Origin: CBDANW01 sp965197825
Lineage (GTDB): Bacteria; Acidobacteriota; Vicinamibacteria; Marinacidobacterales; DATDRI01
Assembly: GCA_965197825.1 (NCBI GenBank)
Contig: CBDANW010000002.1
Span: 1,178,001-1,242,000, forward strand
Length of the DNA: 64,000 nt
Reading direction: 5' to 3'
Shown: piece by piece, positions 18,276 through 26,606 of the stretch
Numbering within the stretch: the first letter of the stretch is position 1
Layout of the letters: every line of letters starts with the position of its first letter
Notes under the pieces: generated by a model
The model's database searches: none
What the model saw: only the letters and a program-made list of their open reading frames with translations
What the model was told of the DNA's origin: nothing
Translations under genes and position numbers: made by a program

Positions 18276-19171
18276 GTAACTCCTCGCCGTGCCCCACTGG
18301 AGCGGGTTGGAACGTCGCGATTCGGAGGAGAAGCCACGCAGCGGAGTTGTCGCGTAGGGCGTCGGGGAGTAACACGGTTCCTGGCTGGTTGATGGCGGCG
18401 TAGGCCGCTTCGAGCATGTAGGCCCTGGGGTCGACGTTCTGAAGCTTCGCGGTCTCGCACAGGGTGTAGAACAGCGCTGCGACGTCGGTTCCGCGTTTCG
18501 ATCGACTGCCGTAGTGATTTTTGCGACCGACGACAGGTCCCCTCAGGGCGCGCTCGGCGTGATTGTTGTCAAGCCAGACGAGAGGGTTTTCGGCGAACAG
18601 CGTGAGTGTCTCCCATCTCTCCAGCATGTAGCGGACCGCCTTGCCGAAGTCGCTTCGCGGCAATCCTCTTTGGCTCTCGCCCCATTGCCGAATCGCTTTC
18701 AAGATCCGCTGCGAACGTTGCTTGCGTAAACGAAGTCTCAGTTTCTGAGCTTTTTCATCGCCGGGAAACGGACCCGGGACCTCGCGTTCGACTTCGTACA
18801 GCTCTCCGATCAAACGAAGCACTTCGGAGCAAGCTTGCGGGTAGTGCTCGCTGGCTTCGTCGAACTTTCTTTTCACGTGCGCCCAGCAGTGGGCGAGACG
18901 AAACTGTGGACCGGCACGAGCCGCGTAGCCGTCTGGACCGGCACGAGCTAGCACCTCGTACACCGCGTAGCCGTCCACAACCGCGATGCCGGAGTAGGTC
19001 CCCAGCACCTTTTGGCCATCTTCCGTCGATTTCGTCGGCAGCATTCGGTAGTACGCGATGTCCGGACTCGAAACGCCCCACACCGTGCCCGCCGACTTCT
19101 TCATCGAGCCCATCAGAGGCCACCGCGTTTCGTCGGCGTGGATGACGGGTGACTCCAAAACCTTCTCTACT
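18276..19171 (-). pseudogene. IS66 fragment with C-terminal two thirds of TnpC
   Basis: Nearly identical to 12740-13615 of the complete IS66, in reverse. The terminal TAACTCCTCGCCGTG is at 18277-18291. Homology stops abruptly at 19171 within ESPVIHADE, so the 5' part with tnpA and tnpB is gone. The TnpC stop TAG has become TGG, so the frame runs on to 18139. The broken side joins a different transposase fragment. Confidence 0.9.
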
Positions 19172-19270
19172 TGGCCAACTACCTTGCCCGTAAGTGAAGC
19201 CGACGAGACAAATCCGTCCGAGCGGTCGGATCACCGACATGAGCGCCGCCTCGAAGAGCTCTCCTTGCAC
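19172..19270 (-). pseudogene. Fusion scrap: IS256-type start joined to oxidoreductase fragment
   Basis: TTGGCCAACTACCTTGCCCG near 19174-19194 also occurs at 30448-30472, where it encodes GKVVGQVGQ at the N terminus of the IS256-type transposase of 29285-30622. The adjoining frame on the minus strand reads GELFEAALMSVIRPLGRICL, which resembles the NAD(P)H:quinone oxidoreductase/zinc-alcohol dehydrogenase family. Only about 25 codons survive, so the second call is tentative. Confidence 0.4.
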
Positions 19271-19271
19271 C

Positions 19272-19365
19272 TGTGGTCCGCAAATAATAAGATCCGCCAG
19301 AAGCAGCCGACGATAGCAGGTCTAAAACGCTCAATCAACGCGGGATAGGTTTTTTGCGGAGGACA
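19272..19365. repeat. 94-bp miniature inverted-repeat element, copy 1
   Basis: Ends are TGTGGTCCGCAAAT and, reversed, TGTCCTCCGCAAAAAA. The interior, reversed, contains GCGTTGATTG and GGCTGCTTCTGG in the same order as the copy at 32091-32184, which has exactly the same length. A shortened copy is at 25293-25347. No coding capacity. Confidence 0.75.
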
Positions 19366-19410
19366 GCTCGGCCGACGGGAGAAACCCGACACTAACTCAT
19401 AGGACGCCCA

Positions 19411-20601
19411 CTAACCGACCACGCTGGTGAGGAGGTCGCTGAGTTTGCGGCCCCGTTCTTCCCAAGAATAGCGTTTGGCGTCCTCGGCGGCTTGTGTGGC
19501 TAGCCGTTTCGCCTCTTCCGGATCCCTGGCAAGTCTTTCGAAGGCGGCGGCGAGCGCTTCTGGTTTACCGGGTGGAACGAGCAGTGCGTTCTCCTCGTGC
19601 TTCAGCACTTCGCGTAACGATGGAAGGTCCGATGCCACAATCGCCCGACCCGACGCCATCGCTTCGAAGAGCTTGAGTGGTAAGGTAAACACGCGAGCGG
19701 TCATCGAATCCAGCATCGGGATTACGAACAGATCGGCGTTCAACCTCTCCTTGGCAACCTTGGGAGGTGAAAGAAAGCCTCTGAAATGGATTCGGTCGGC
19801 GAGGCGGAGTCGTTCCGCCAAGCGCCGGACACGATCGATATCCGGCTCCGGCAAAAGCCCTCCGATCACCACCAGCTCCGCTTCGGCTATATGTTTCATC
19901 GATTCTATGAGTACATCTACCCCCTTCCACGGGTAGAGCTGGCCTACGTAATACACTTGAAGGGGTTGGTCGGAGGATCGCGCCGGCGGAGGAGGCATTT
20001 CGGCTGGAATCTCGGTGGCGTTCGGGATGACTCGCACTGGGGCGAGCGGTGTATGGAGCTCGGACAGACAGGTCAGAAGGCCATGGGTGAGCGCCACGAT
20101 CGCCGTCGCTCTCCGGCACACCCTGCGCTCACGTCTGGTTAGTCTTCTTAGCTTTCCGATGCTCGGCTGCGGTGCGTTCCCATTCTGGTAGAGCCGACTG
20201 GTCTCCTCCGAAAATAGGGCGGCCGCAGTATGCGCTTCATAGATCACCGGATGCCGGTGATACCACTTGGTGCGCAAGGCGAGGTCGGCCAGCACGAGAT
20301 CCCGCGTGAAGACGGCGTCGTACCTGCGGCTTGCGAACAGAGGAAGGCACTTCGCCGCAAACGCCAATCGTCCCCAAGCCGATCCGGGAACCGGGATGGA
20401 AAGTCGCCGCAGGTTTAGATTGGGGTGCGGGGCGAGCCCGAAGAATTCCAGGCAGGCTTCGTCGGTACGCGAGTCGCTCCGGCGCACAACCAGATCTACG
20501 ACGACCCCTCGTCGCGCCAAAGCGTGGCACGTCTGGGCGGTTTGGATACCGTTGGCCCGTTCCATCGGAAAACGGATGTTGGCCGGATATAGCAGTCTCA
20601 C
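19411..20601 (-). CDS. Glycosyltransferase, GT-B fold (family 4 type)
   Basis: About 397 residues with the retaining GT-B layout. The N-terminal acceptor domain starts RLLYPANIRFPMERANGIQ. The donor domain has VYYVGQLYPWKGVDVLIESM, the DRIHFRGFL strand, and the nucleotide-sugar motif PLKLFEAMASGRAIVASDLP. It acts at the cytoplasmic side of the membrane in glycan or glycolipid assembly; the sugar is unknown. I take GTG 20601 because the family begins at the first beta strand; frames from 20637 (ATG) and 20655 (GTG) are alternatives. It is followed upstream by a radical SAM gene on the same strand. Confidence 0.88.
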   Translation of the reverse strand: MRLLYPANIRFPMERANGIQTAQTCHALARRGVVVDLVVRRSDSRTDEACLEFFGLAPHPNLNLRRLSIPVPGSAWGRLAFAAKCLPLFASRRYDAVFTRDLVLADLALRTKWYHRHPVIYEAHTAAALFSEETSRLYQNGNAPQPSIGKLRRLTRRERRVCRRATAIVALTHGLLTCLSELHTPLAPVRVIPNATEIPAEMPPPPARSSDQPLQVYYVGQLYPWKGVDVLIESMKHIAEAELVVIGGLLPEPDIDRVRRLAERLRLADRIHFRGFLSPPKVAKERLNADLFVIPMLDSMTARVFTLPLKLFEAMASGRAIVASDLPSLREVLKHEENALLVPPGKPEALAAAFERLARDPEEAKRLATQAAEDAKRYSWEERGRKLSDLLTSVVG

Positions 20602-20725
20602 TGGATGTAGCCCAGCGCCCGCAAAGGTGTCTCGCATCTCTTGATCCAGCGCCACTCAATTGCGGGCCAACGCCAGCGCAAGATACCAGACCAGACCCGA
20701 ATGAATTCATCCACCCGGTGTAGTT

Positions 20726-21877
20726 TCATTGGCCACTCTGACCTGGCCCCATGCCGGTTGCTCCAGTAAGCTCGACCTTGCAGCATCGCCGACAAACCGG
20801 GAAGATACCGTGCTCCAGAAGCTTCTTCCTTAGTCCGACAAACTTCGGACCATTCCAAATTTCTTCCAGGGGCTCTTTTCTCACATCACCCATCTCCGTC
20901 CGTATGACCGGGCAGAAGTGGACCTTGCCGTCAAAGGTGACGCGTCCTCCGAAGTATGGATAAAAACACCGGCCTCTTAACGGCTCGTTCGGCGTGTAGT
21001 ACTTTTCCAAATGCTCGTAGGATTGAGCCGGCCTCCAGTTGATGGTCACACCTTTGCTCTCGGCGTACTCCACGGCTTTTTTCAAGACCGGAGCAACTTC
21101 TTGCGGATTGATTCCGGGATCGTCGGTCACGTACGTGGTGATGAGCGCAGGGTTGGTCTCTCCTATGATCTGAAGAGTCTGCTCGACTTCTTGGTGTGTT
21201 GCGAACATCAGCTGATTCAGGCCGATGAGCTTGACTTCCAGCTCCGCCGCGGCGTCCACGATTTCCGATAGTAGATGGAGGTTTCCGGAAGTGAGGGTCG
21301 TGTTGATGGACAGTGGCAAGCCGAGCCCGCGTGCGGCGAAGACTTTTCGCAAGCCCCGAATATTGTTGGCCGTTTTGTCGAACGCCCCCTTCTGGCCACG
21401 GATCTCGTCGTGGAAGCTTTGTGGACCATCGATGGATACGCTGATGTGGCGCAGGAACCCCGACGCGACTAGCTCTGCGAGGGCTTCCGCTTTGTCGTCG
21501 CCGATCACTGTCCCGTTGGTAGTGATGTACTTGCTGTGCAATCCCTTTTTCTGGAGCTGATGGAAGACCTCGATTAGGTTCTTGCGTACGAAAGGTTCTC
21601 CGCCTGTGATGTTGACGGATTTGACGCCTCCCTTCACGAAGATACGATCCAACTCGTCGAGGCTAAGCTCCTTGGAACGCCAATCTTCTGGGTTCAGGAT
21701 GTCGGCAACGTAGCAGAAGCTGCAGTGGAGATTGCAAAGGAGGGTGGGCTCGTAGACCACGAAGTGGGGCGTACTGGGGGCGACGCCGTCACCGCGCTTG
21801 GTGAACTGTTGAGTGCGGCGGCGGCGGATAGTACTGGCTACGCGGTTTTTTAGCTTTTTGAGGTTTTGTTTGAGCAA
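20726..21877 (-). CDS. Radical SAM protein with SPASM-like C terminus
   Basis: 383 residues. The 4Fe-4S/SAM motif CNLHCSFC has Cys 48, 52 and 55; GGEPF follows about 40 residues later. The C-terminal part has GRCFYPYFGGRV, FCPVIRTEMGDV and VCRRCCKVEL, the cysteine pattern of a SPASM/twitch auxiliary cluster. The basic N terminus (KKLKNRVASTIRRRRTQQF) may contact membrane or nucleic acid. Related proteins modify peptides or act in surface-sugar loci; here the adjacent glycosyltransferase favours the latter. TTG start with GAAGGGAC upstream. 70 bases separate it from the glycosyltransferase frame, so one operon is likely. Confidence 0.87.
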   Translation of the reverse strand: MLKQNLKKLKNRVASTIRRRRTQQFTKRGDGVAPSTPHFVVYEPTLLCNLHCSFCYVADILNPEDWRSKELSLDELDRIFVKGGVKSVNITGGEPFVRKNLIEVFHQLQKKGLHSKYITTNGTVIGDDKAEALAELVASGFLRHISVSIDGPQSFHDEIRGQKGAFDKTANNIRGLRKVFAARGLGLPLSINTTLTSGNLHLLSEIVDAAAELEVKLIGLNQLMFATHQEVEQTLQIIGETNPALITTYVTDDPGINPQEVAPVLKKAVEYAESKGVTINWRPAQSYEHLEKYYTPNEPLRGRCFYPYFGGRVTFDGKVHFCPVIRTEMGDVRKEPLEEIWNGPKFVGLRKKLLEHGIFPVCRRCCKVELTGATGMGPGQSGQ

Positions 21878-21930
21878 AAAGCGTCCCTTCGAAATGGCTA
21901 GCCCATGAGAGATTATAGCCCAATACTGAT

Positions 21931-22056
21931 ACTGTCAAATTGAGCCGGCGCCTGACAGACTGGGCGGATGAAAAGCGAAACGCCGAGCTACCGCGGATAT
22001 CGATTTCCGCCCGAAATCATCAGCCACGCGGTCTGGCTGTACCACCGATTTTGCTT
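21931..22056 (+). pseudogene. IS6-like element: left end and transposase start only
   Basis: ACTGTCAAATTGAG at 21931-21944 is an element tip also used by the miniature element at 35102-35215. From ATG 21968 the frame reads YRGYRFPPEIISHAVWLYHR, the conserved start of IS6-type transposases, and loses similarity after about 30 codons. Confidence 0.6.
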
Positions 22057-22111
22057 GACTCTTGATCGACAAAACAAACCTTTCGACATAAGCGTTCAGA
22101 TTCGGCGAACG

Positions 22112-22345
22112 CTACGCCAGCCGAATGACGTCAGTTTCGGCGTGCTCGAGCAAGTCGCAAAACTCTGTGGTGAACTTCTTGTCGCGGTCTAAGATGAGGA
22201 ATCGCTTGCCGCGCACAAAGCCGTCCAGCGGGTCGGTGAGATTCCGACCGACCTGCATCATGAACCCGCCGTCCGGCCTGGGAGTGATTCCGGCAATGTG
22301 CACTTTTCGCGAAGACAGCTCAATGACGACGAGCACATAGTAGGT
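22112..22345 (-). pseudogene. Integrase-core transposase fragment (middle)
   Basis: The minus-strand frame gives SSRKVHIAGITPRPDGGFMM and NLTDPLDGFVRGKRFLILDR with DKKFTTEFCDLL, part of an rve-type DDE transposase with its second Asp. Both ends are cut. Confidence 0.7.
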
Positions 22346-22350
22346 TACGA

Positions 22351-22780
22351 CGTGAGGTCAAAATACTCATGCGGCTTCCCGATGGTAGAAACGTAGCAAC
22401 CCGCCAAGCCGTTCACGGGAGCGCACCTTGCGCTCGGACTGAGGTAACTGGTCGCTGGCTGGGAACAGCAGCAGATTCTCCTTGCCTTGATGATTCCTCT
22501 CGTGATGATGGTAGACGACGTACTCCCTAAGCGCATGACGGAGCGACTTCTCGCCGAACAGGATGAGCTTCGAGAGACATTCCTCTTTGACTGACTTCAC
22601 CCAGCGCTCCGCGAACGAGTTCAAATCCGGGCTCCGTGCGGCCAGCTTGACGGGCGCGACGCCAACCGCCTCGATGGTTCGGTGGAACGACTCGAAGAAC
22701 TTCGAGTCCCGGTCGTGAATGAGGTATCGGCTCGAGGACACAAAGCCGACATCTGCCATGCGTGAGGTCAAAATACTCAT
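22351..22780 (-). pseudogene. Integrase-core transposase fragment (C-terminal half)
   Basis: The frame shows SSSRYLIHDRDSKFFESFHR, then APVKLAARSPDLNSFAERWV with the catalytic Glu, and ERNHQGKENLLLFPA, the usual end of this family. It lacks the first catalytic Asp. It is a different copy from 22112-22345. A 106-base stretch at its 3' end (22351-22456) is repeated directly at 22761-22866. Confidence 0.75.
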
Positions 22781-22866
22781 GCGGCTTCCTGATGGTAGAA
22801 ACGTAGCAATCCGCCAAGCCGTTCACAGGAGCGCACCTTGCTCTCGGACTGACGTAACTGGTCGCT
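22351..22866. repeat. 106-bp direct repeat pair in transposase wreckage
   Basis: 22351-22456 and 22761-22866 are near-identical (about five substitutions), both starting CGTGAGGTCAAAATACTCAT. They look like two 3' ends of one IS family brought together by deletion. The same first 23 bases also occur alone at 33227-33249, downstream of the DUF169 gene. Confidence 0.8.
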
Positions 22867-22988
22867 TCAGACGCTTTTCCGAGCTCGGCCAGAGACCGCC
22901 GTTCGCCATCGGTCAGGCGCAAACGACCCTGTATCTGATTTCGAAGAACTCGATTCTCGGCCACAAAATACTCGTTGCCCAGGAGCAA
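22862..22988 (-). pseudogene. Integrase-type transposase fragment (N-terminal)
   Basis: The minus frame reads LLLGNEYFVAENRVLRNQIQ then LRLTDGERRSLAELGK, the N-terminal helix region of the same integrase-type family. It is followed directly by the second 106-bp repeat, so the whole core is deleted. Confidence 0.65.
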
Positions 22989-23010
22989 CTCCTCATCCGC
23001 GGATCTTGAG

Positions 23011-23165
23011 ATGTTAGGTCAGCATGGTCTTCCAGTTCATGCGGATTCAAGCGGCCTTTGGAAAGGTGCAGACTGCTGACCCGCTGGGCGTTAGAGTATT
23101 TTTGACCAGACGCGGATGAAATGGCGTCACCAAGTCGTCTCTTGTTGCATTTCCAAATGAGTTCA
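23011..23165. other. Gap upstream of toxin-antitoxin remnant
   Basis: About 155 bases with no recognisable gene. The antitoxin promoter should be at its right edge. Confidence 0.3.
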
Positions 23166-23185
23166 GACTAGTTTTATATCTAGTC
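23166..23185. promoter_or_regulatory. Palindrome upstream of antitoxin, candidate operator
   Basis: GACTAG at 23166-23171 and CTAGTC at 23180-23185 form an AT-rich inverted repeat 26 bases before the antitoxin ATG. Phd/YefM antitoxins bind such palindromes to repress their own operon; the assignment here is inferred from position. Confidence 0.45.
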
Positions 23186-23210
23186 ATTCTTTTGGCGGAG
23201 GTAACGCTGC

Positions 23211-23471
23211 ATGAGCAAGACATGGCAGGTGCAGGATGCCAAGGCGCGTTTCAGCGAGTTGCTTGAGACGAGTTTGGCGGAAGGCCCCCAGATCGTCACC
23301 AAACGGGGTGTGGAGACGGCCGTGCTAGTGCCCATCGACGAGTGGCGACGATTGGAGAAGCGGGCCAGGCCGGATCTCAAGCAACTACTGCTCGCTCCGG
23401 AAGCGCGCACGGATGCGCTGACGCCGCCACGGTCGCGGCATCGCCACCGCGTGTCTCCGAGCCTCGAATAA
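23211..23471 (+). CDS. Phd/YefM-family antitoxin
   Basis: 86 residues. The first 50 are a typical Phd fold: MSKTWQVQDAKARFSELLET then GPQIVTKRGVETAVLVPIDEW. The N-terminal half dimerises and binds DNA; the tail neutralises the toxin. GGAGG lies 10 bases before the ATG. Four bases after its stop comes a PIN-domain toxin start. The C-terminal tail (Arg/Pro-rich) is less typical. Confidence 0.85.
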   Translation: MSKTWQVQDAKARFSELLETSLAEGPQIVTKRGVETAVLVPIDEWRRLEKRARPDLKQLLLAPEARTDALTPPRSRHRHRVSPSLE

Positions 23472-23475
23472 GTCC

Positions 23476-23643
23476 GTGTATCTGCTCGACACCAATGTCG
23501 TATCGGAACTGCGCCGTCCTCATCCGCATCCAACCGTCCTCCGGTGGATTGAACAGGTGGCCGCCGATGAACTGTTTTTGTCCGCAGTAACGGTTGGGGA
23601 GATCTCATTGAAGCCCAGCTTTCGAGCGCAACATGCTCGTTAA
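23476..23643 (+). pseudogene. Truncated PIN-domain (VapC/FitB-type) toxin
   Basis: A GTG start gives YLLDTNVVSELRRPHPHPTV, then LRWIEQVAADELFLSAVTVG and GEIS: the first catalytic Asp and the conserved early Glu of a PIN RNase. It stops after 55 residues instead of about 135, so the later catalytic acids are lost. The antitoxin next to it is intact. Confidence 0.75.
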
Positions 23644-23880
23644 CCCATTCATGTCAACGCCGGCCGAAAACTGCACATTCATGGCGGGTACCCGCTCCCG
23701 CTACCACGTGAAGGCGAAGATTCTGACCGTGTGTCGACCCGGCTCGGGTCTGCTGAAGTCCGGGGCCTTGTACTGCTCGGGCACGGTGGACCAGCCTTCG
23801 TAAATGTTGCCGCCGAAGTAGAAGCGCCGCGTCGTGCCGAGCTCCGTGGTCGGACTGCCCGGGGATGTGTCCCGAGGTCC
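23644..23880 (-). pseudogene. Unrecognised gene fragment cut by IS256 element
   Basis: A minus-strand frame ending at 23701 reads TTRRFYFGGNIYEGWSTVPE then SRPEPGRHTVRIFAFTW. It looks like the end of a real protein, but I cannot name the family. Its upstream part is removed at 23880 by the IS end. Between 23644 and 23700 nothing is seen. Confidence 0.35.
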
Positions 23881-25211
23881 GTGGAAAAAGAACGGCACCC
23901 TCTACTCCGTCATCAGAGTATCATATCAGGCGGCAACCTTCGCGCGTTCGAGAACCTCGCTCAGACGTTGGTAGCCGTCGATGCGTCGTAGTTGAATCTG
24001 GCCAGAGGCGATAAGCCCAAACAGCAAAGCGACCGCGGACTCCTCGCTGGAGAACGACGCTTGGGTTTTCGTCCGGCGTCGAAACTCGCGGTTGAGATTC
24101 TCCAGAGCATTGGTCGTTCGAATCGATTTCCACATGGCACGATGGAATTCGTAGAAGGTCAGCAGCTGATTACCGGCCTCCTCTAGGCTTCGGACGACGG
24201 CCGGCGCGAGAGGCGTCCACTTGGCGACGAGCTCGTCATAGGCTTTGCGAGCATCGATCCCGTTCTTGGCGTAGACGATCCGGTTGTAGTCACGCCGGAG
24301 CTCACGGCGTGCGTGCGCCGGGCAATGTTCGAGCAAGTCGGCGCGCTTGTGCTCGGTACATCGCTGCAACCGGCACCCCGGCCACTTCTCCAGCGCTTTC
24401 GTCAGCCCCTTGTGGCCGTCGCTGATCACTAGCTTGGGAGCCCGGAGTCCTCGAGCCTGGAGTCCCTCCAGCACGGAGCCCCAATGCGTCGAGGCTTCGC
24501 TCACCGCCAGACGCAATGACAACAGACGTTTGTGCCCGTCTGGCGCGACCCCGAGCGCGACCAGTACGGGTACGCTGATCACACGTTTCGCCATCCGCAC
24601 TTTCAGGTGGAAGCCGTCCAGGTAAACGATCGCGTAGACCTCCTCGCTGAGAGCACGGTTCTGCCATTCCTCGAAGCGCTCCTTCAGCCGGCTAACCACG
24701 CGAGACACCGCGCTCTTCGATAGGTGCTCCTCACCGAGCAGTGGTTTCAGCGCTTTGCGGATCCGGCGGCTATTCGCGCCCGACAAGTACGTCCCCAAGA
24801 TCGCCTCGTCGACCTCACGAGTCCGGCGCGCGTACCGGGGCAACAGCTCGCTCCTGAACTCTGTCGTCTCTCCCGTTTCCTCGTCTCGCACGCGGGCTCG
24901 TGGCACACGGAGCTCGCGAGTTCCCACCGACGTCGTCACGCGACGGGTTTCGGCTCCGTTGCGATATCCACGGCGGTCTTCCGCACGCTCGTAGCTACCA
25001 CACCCCAGCGCTTGGTCGACTTCTTCCTCGAGCACAACCTCGATCGCCTCCAGTACCCGCTTACGCAGCCGAAGTTGGACGAACTCCCGGTACTCGCTTA
25101 CAGACTCCTTCGATATGGTGGTAGGCTTCTTCATGGCGTAATCCTCCTCCTCGCCTTTCCAGGCGCGGTTTCGTTTTGTTTAACCGGAGGTTACGCCATT
25201 CTTATTTCCAC
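23881..25211 (-). mobile_element. IS256-family element A
   Basis: Inverted ends GTGGAAAAAGAACGGCA (left, 23881) and, reversed, GTGGAAATAAGAATGGCG (right, to 25211) flank one transposase gene. About 1.33 kb, normal for IS256. I see no matching 8-bp duplication outside, suggesting later deletion at one side. Confidence 0.8.
23926..25134 (-). CDS. IS256-family transposase A
   Basis: 402 residues, full-length mutator-type DDE transposase. It has an N-terminal helical region with YRNGAETRRVTTSVGTRELR and a core with Asp in VYLDGFHLKV, Asp in LVISDGHKGLTKA followed by CTEHKRADLL, and Glu in IRTTNALENLNREFRRR. The frame is intact, so it may be functional. The ATG lies inside the right IS end region. 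Confidence 0.93.
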   Translation of the reverse strand: MKKPTTISKESVSEYREFVQLRLRKRVLEAIEVVLEEEVDQALGCGSYERAEDRRGYRNGAETRRVTTSVGTRELRVPRARVRDEETGETTEFRSELLPRYARRTREVDEAILGTYLSGANSRRIRKALKPLLGEEHLSKSAVSRVVSRLKERFEEWQNRALSEEVYAIVYLDGFHLKVRMAKRVISVPVLVALGVAPDGHKRLLSLRLAVSEASTHWGSVLEGLQARGLRAPKLVISDGHKGLTKALEKWPGCRLQRCTEHKRADLLEHCPAHARRELRRDYNRIVYAKNGIDARKAYDELVAKWTPLAPAVVRSLEEAGNQLLTFYEFHRAMWKSIRTTNALENLNREFRRRTKTQASFSSEESAVALLFGLIASGQIQLRRIDGYQRLSEVLERAKVAA

Positions 25212-25285
25212 GGGAAGCGGGACGGATCCAAGTAGACGATAGCGGTCGGTCGGTCACGCTGGAGCCAACCAGCGATGGCGACGAC
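25212..25285 (-). pseudogene. Integrase-type transposase N-terminal scrap
   Basis: On the minus strand it reads LLVVAIAGWLQRD then TAIVYL, the same sequence as 42196-42265 (LLVVAIAGWLQRDQQAAIVY). Cut on the left by IS256 element A. Confidence 0.65.
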
Positions 25286-25292
25286 CAACAGT

Positions 25293-25347
25293 TGTGCTCC
25301 GCAAAAAGTCGATCCAGCGGTACGCGATCTTTTTTTTGCGGATCACA
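25293..25347. repeat. Shortened 55-bp copy of the 94-bp miniature element
   Basis: Starts TGTGCTCCGCAAAAAGTCGA and ends TTTTTTTTGCGGATCACA. The ends are the same as in the copy at 32091-32184 but about 39 central bases are missing. Confidence 0.75.
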
Positions 25348-25396
25348 GGTTTCATGCACTAACGCCTATCCCCTGTCTCAGTTCTATTGCCGTCCA

Positions 25397-25807
25397 TTAC
25401 TTTGCGCGGTCTTCCTGGGATTGCGAATCGCCATCGTCTACCTCTGGCTCAGAAGCCTCCGGCTCAGCAGCCTCCGGTTCGGCAGCCTCTGACTCAGCAG
25501 CCTCTGGCTCAGCAGCCTCTGGCTCAGCAACCTCTGGCTCAGCAGCCTCTGGCTCAGCAGCCTCTGGCTCAGCAGCCTCTGGCTCAGCAACCTCTGGCTC
25601 AGCAGCCTCTGGCTCAGCAACCTCTGGTTCAGCAGCCTCTGGCTCAGCAGCCTCTGGCTCAGCAGCCTCTGGCCCAACAGCCTCCGGTTCAGAAGCCTCC
25701 GGCTCAGCAAGAACAGTAGTAATTCGTGAATTTAGCTCATGCAGCTGCTTCTCCAACTGTGCTACAAACTCCGATATCAACTCGGCAATCATTCTATTGT
25801 CTTTCAT
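25397..25807 (-). CDS. Low-complexity protein with EAAEP repeats
   Basis: 136 residues. The first about 35 (ISEFVAQLEKQLHELNSRI) are a coiled-coil-like helix. About 85 residues then consist of EAAEP/EVAEP five-residue units, and the tail is acidic (VDDGDSQSQEDRAK). GGGAGG precedes the ATG by 6 bases, which supports translation. Highly acidic and Pro-spaced, so probably an extended stalk or linker. Function is unknown, and it could be the remnant of a larger protein. Confidence 0.55.
   Translation of the reverse strand: MKDNRMIAELISEFVAQLEKQLHELNSRITTVLAEPEASEPEAVGPEAAEPEAAEPEAAEPEVAEPEAAEPEVAEPEAAEPEAAEPEAAEPEVAEPEAAEPEAAESEAAEPEAAEPEASEPEVDDGDSQSQEDRAK
25440..25700. repeat. 15-bp minisatellite
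   Basis: About 17 tandem copies of GCAGCCTCTGGCTCA with scattered single changes, coding for the EAAEP units on the minus strand. Such tracts change length by slippage, so copy number may be wrong in the assembly or vary between strains. Confidence 0.9.
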
Positions 25808-25939
25808 TGAAACCTCCCAAGTTCCTGGCTTTTCTCAAGTCCGTGGACACGTTGCATCGGTTTCCGGACCCAAGAATCTATCACGCGGATCGGTGCGGGT
25901 ACCACGGCGTACCAGGACCCCGGCGTCAGCGGCCGGGAC

Positions 25940-26164
25940 ATCCCCGACTTCCAGGCTCGTCGGGCCAAGATACGCTACCGTCCCGACGCGAAGTCCAAGG
26001 TCCGATTCGTACACACTCTGAACGGCTCCGGTCTCGCAGTGGGAAGAACGCTGGTGGCCATCCTGGAGAACTTTCAGAATCCCGACGGTTCGGTCAGTAT
26101 CCCCAAGGCACTAAGACCTTATCTCAATGGGATCGAGAGGATAACCGCTGCTCGGCCTGCCTAG
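25940..26164 (+). pseudogene. serS: C-terminal fragment of seryl-tRNA synthetase gene
   Basis: The frame reads DFQARRAKIRYRP, then VHTLNGSGLAVGRTLVAILE and IPKALRPYLNGIERI, which is motif 3 and the C terminus of class-II SerRS. Only about 75 of some 425 residues remain; the start and motifs 1 and 2 are absent. SerRS is essential, so an intact copy must lie elsewhere. The stop TAG coincides with the tip of a miniature element. Confidence 0.8.
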
Positions 26165-26268
26165 TGCCGTTCCCAACTGGATCCGCCTAGAACGTGATTA
26201 GCCGAGGTCAGCGTTGGCGCTGCGAAGTGCCGCCGTCGTACTTGGGGAGATTAGTTGGAGCGGCACTA
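26162..26268. repeat. 107-bp miniature element with TA ends
   Basis: TAGTGCCGTTCCCAACTGG at the left and, reversed, TAGTGCCGCTCCAACTAA at the right. Both ends close on TA and begin TAGTGCC like the 165-bp elements at 53070 and 57890. Non-coding. Confidence 0.65.
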
Positions 26269-26606
26269 GGAGGCGGGTTTCGTCGCAACTTTGCGGGGCG
26301 TGGGCTTGTCCGCTAAGCGGAGCTCGGATTTAGGCTGGCTCTTGCCCGTCCTGTGCCAAAACTCGGCCCTTTTGAAATAGACCGGTCCCCCCCTTGAGAC
26401 GATACCCTTAATGGCTTCTCTGAAAGTTGTAGTGAGCGGGCTGCTAGCCCGAGCTCATAGGGTACACGACGGCGTCTTCTCATTAGCTGAGCGATTAGCC
26501 TTAATAACGGCTCGATTCAGCTCCGAAATGGCCTCAAATCGCATTTTGATGACCTGTTTTGCTCTGTTACTGCTCGTTTGCTGCCAAGACCCGGATAGCT
26601 CCACTT
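26269..26606. other. Gap with dispersed 37-bp repeat and a doubtful frame
   Basis: 26346-26382 (reverse) is the intact form of the repeat into which the deleted IS at 34172 and its twin at 31403 are inserted. A short frame from 26530 gives ILMTCFALLLLVCCQD, which might be a lipoprotein start truncated by IS256 element B, but the lipobox is poor. Nothing else is recognised. Confidence 0.4.

Noticed and set aside
19272..19365. Integron attC site
   Set aside because: The tips are plain inverted repeats without the attC core sites, and no integrase or cassette genes are near.
25440..25700. Possible CRISPR array
   Set aside because: Repeats are 15 bases and directly tandem with no spacers; it is a coding minisatellite. 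No cas genes are present.
25275..26021. 248-codon frame with Ser-Ala-Gly repeats on the plus strand
   Set aside because: It is the antisense reading of the EAAEP minisatellite followed by unrelated sequence; the minus frame has the ribosome site and coiled coil.
26411..26606. Short lipoprotein gene
   Set aside because: The hydrophobic stretch ends in LVCC, a poor lipobox, and the frame runs into the IS end; too weak to list as a gene.
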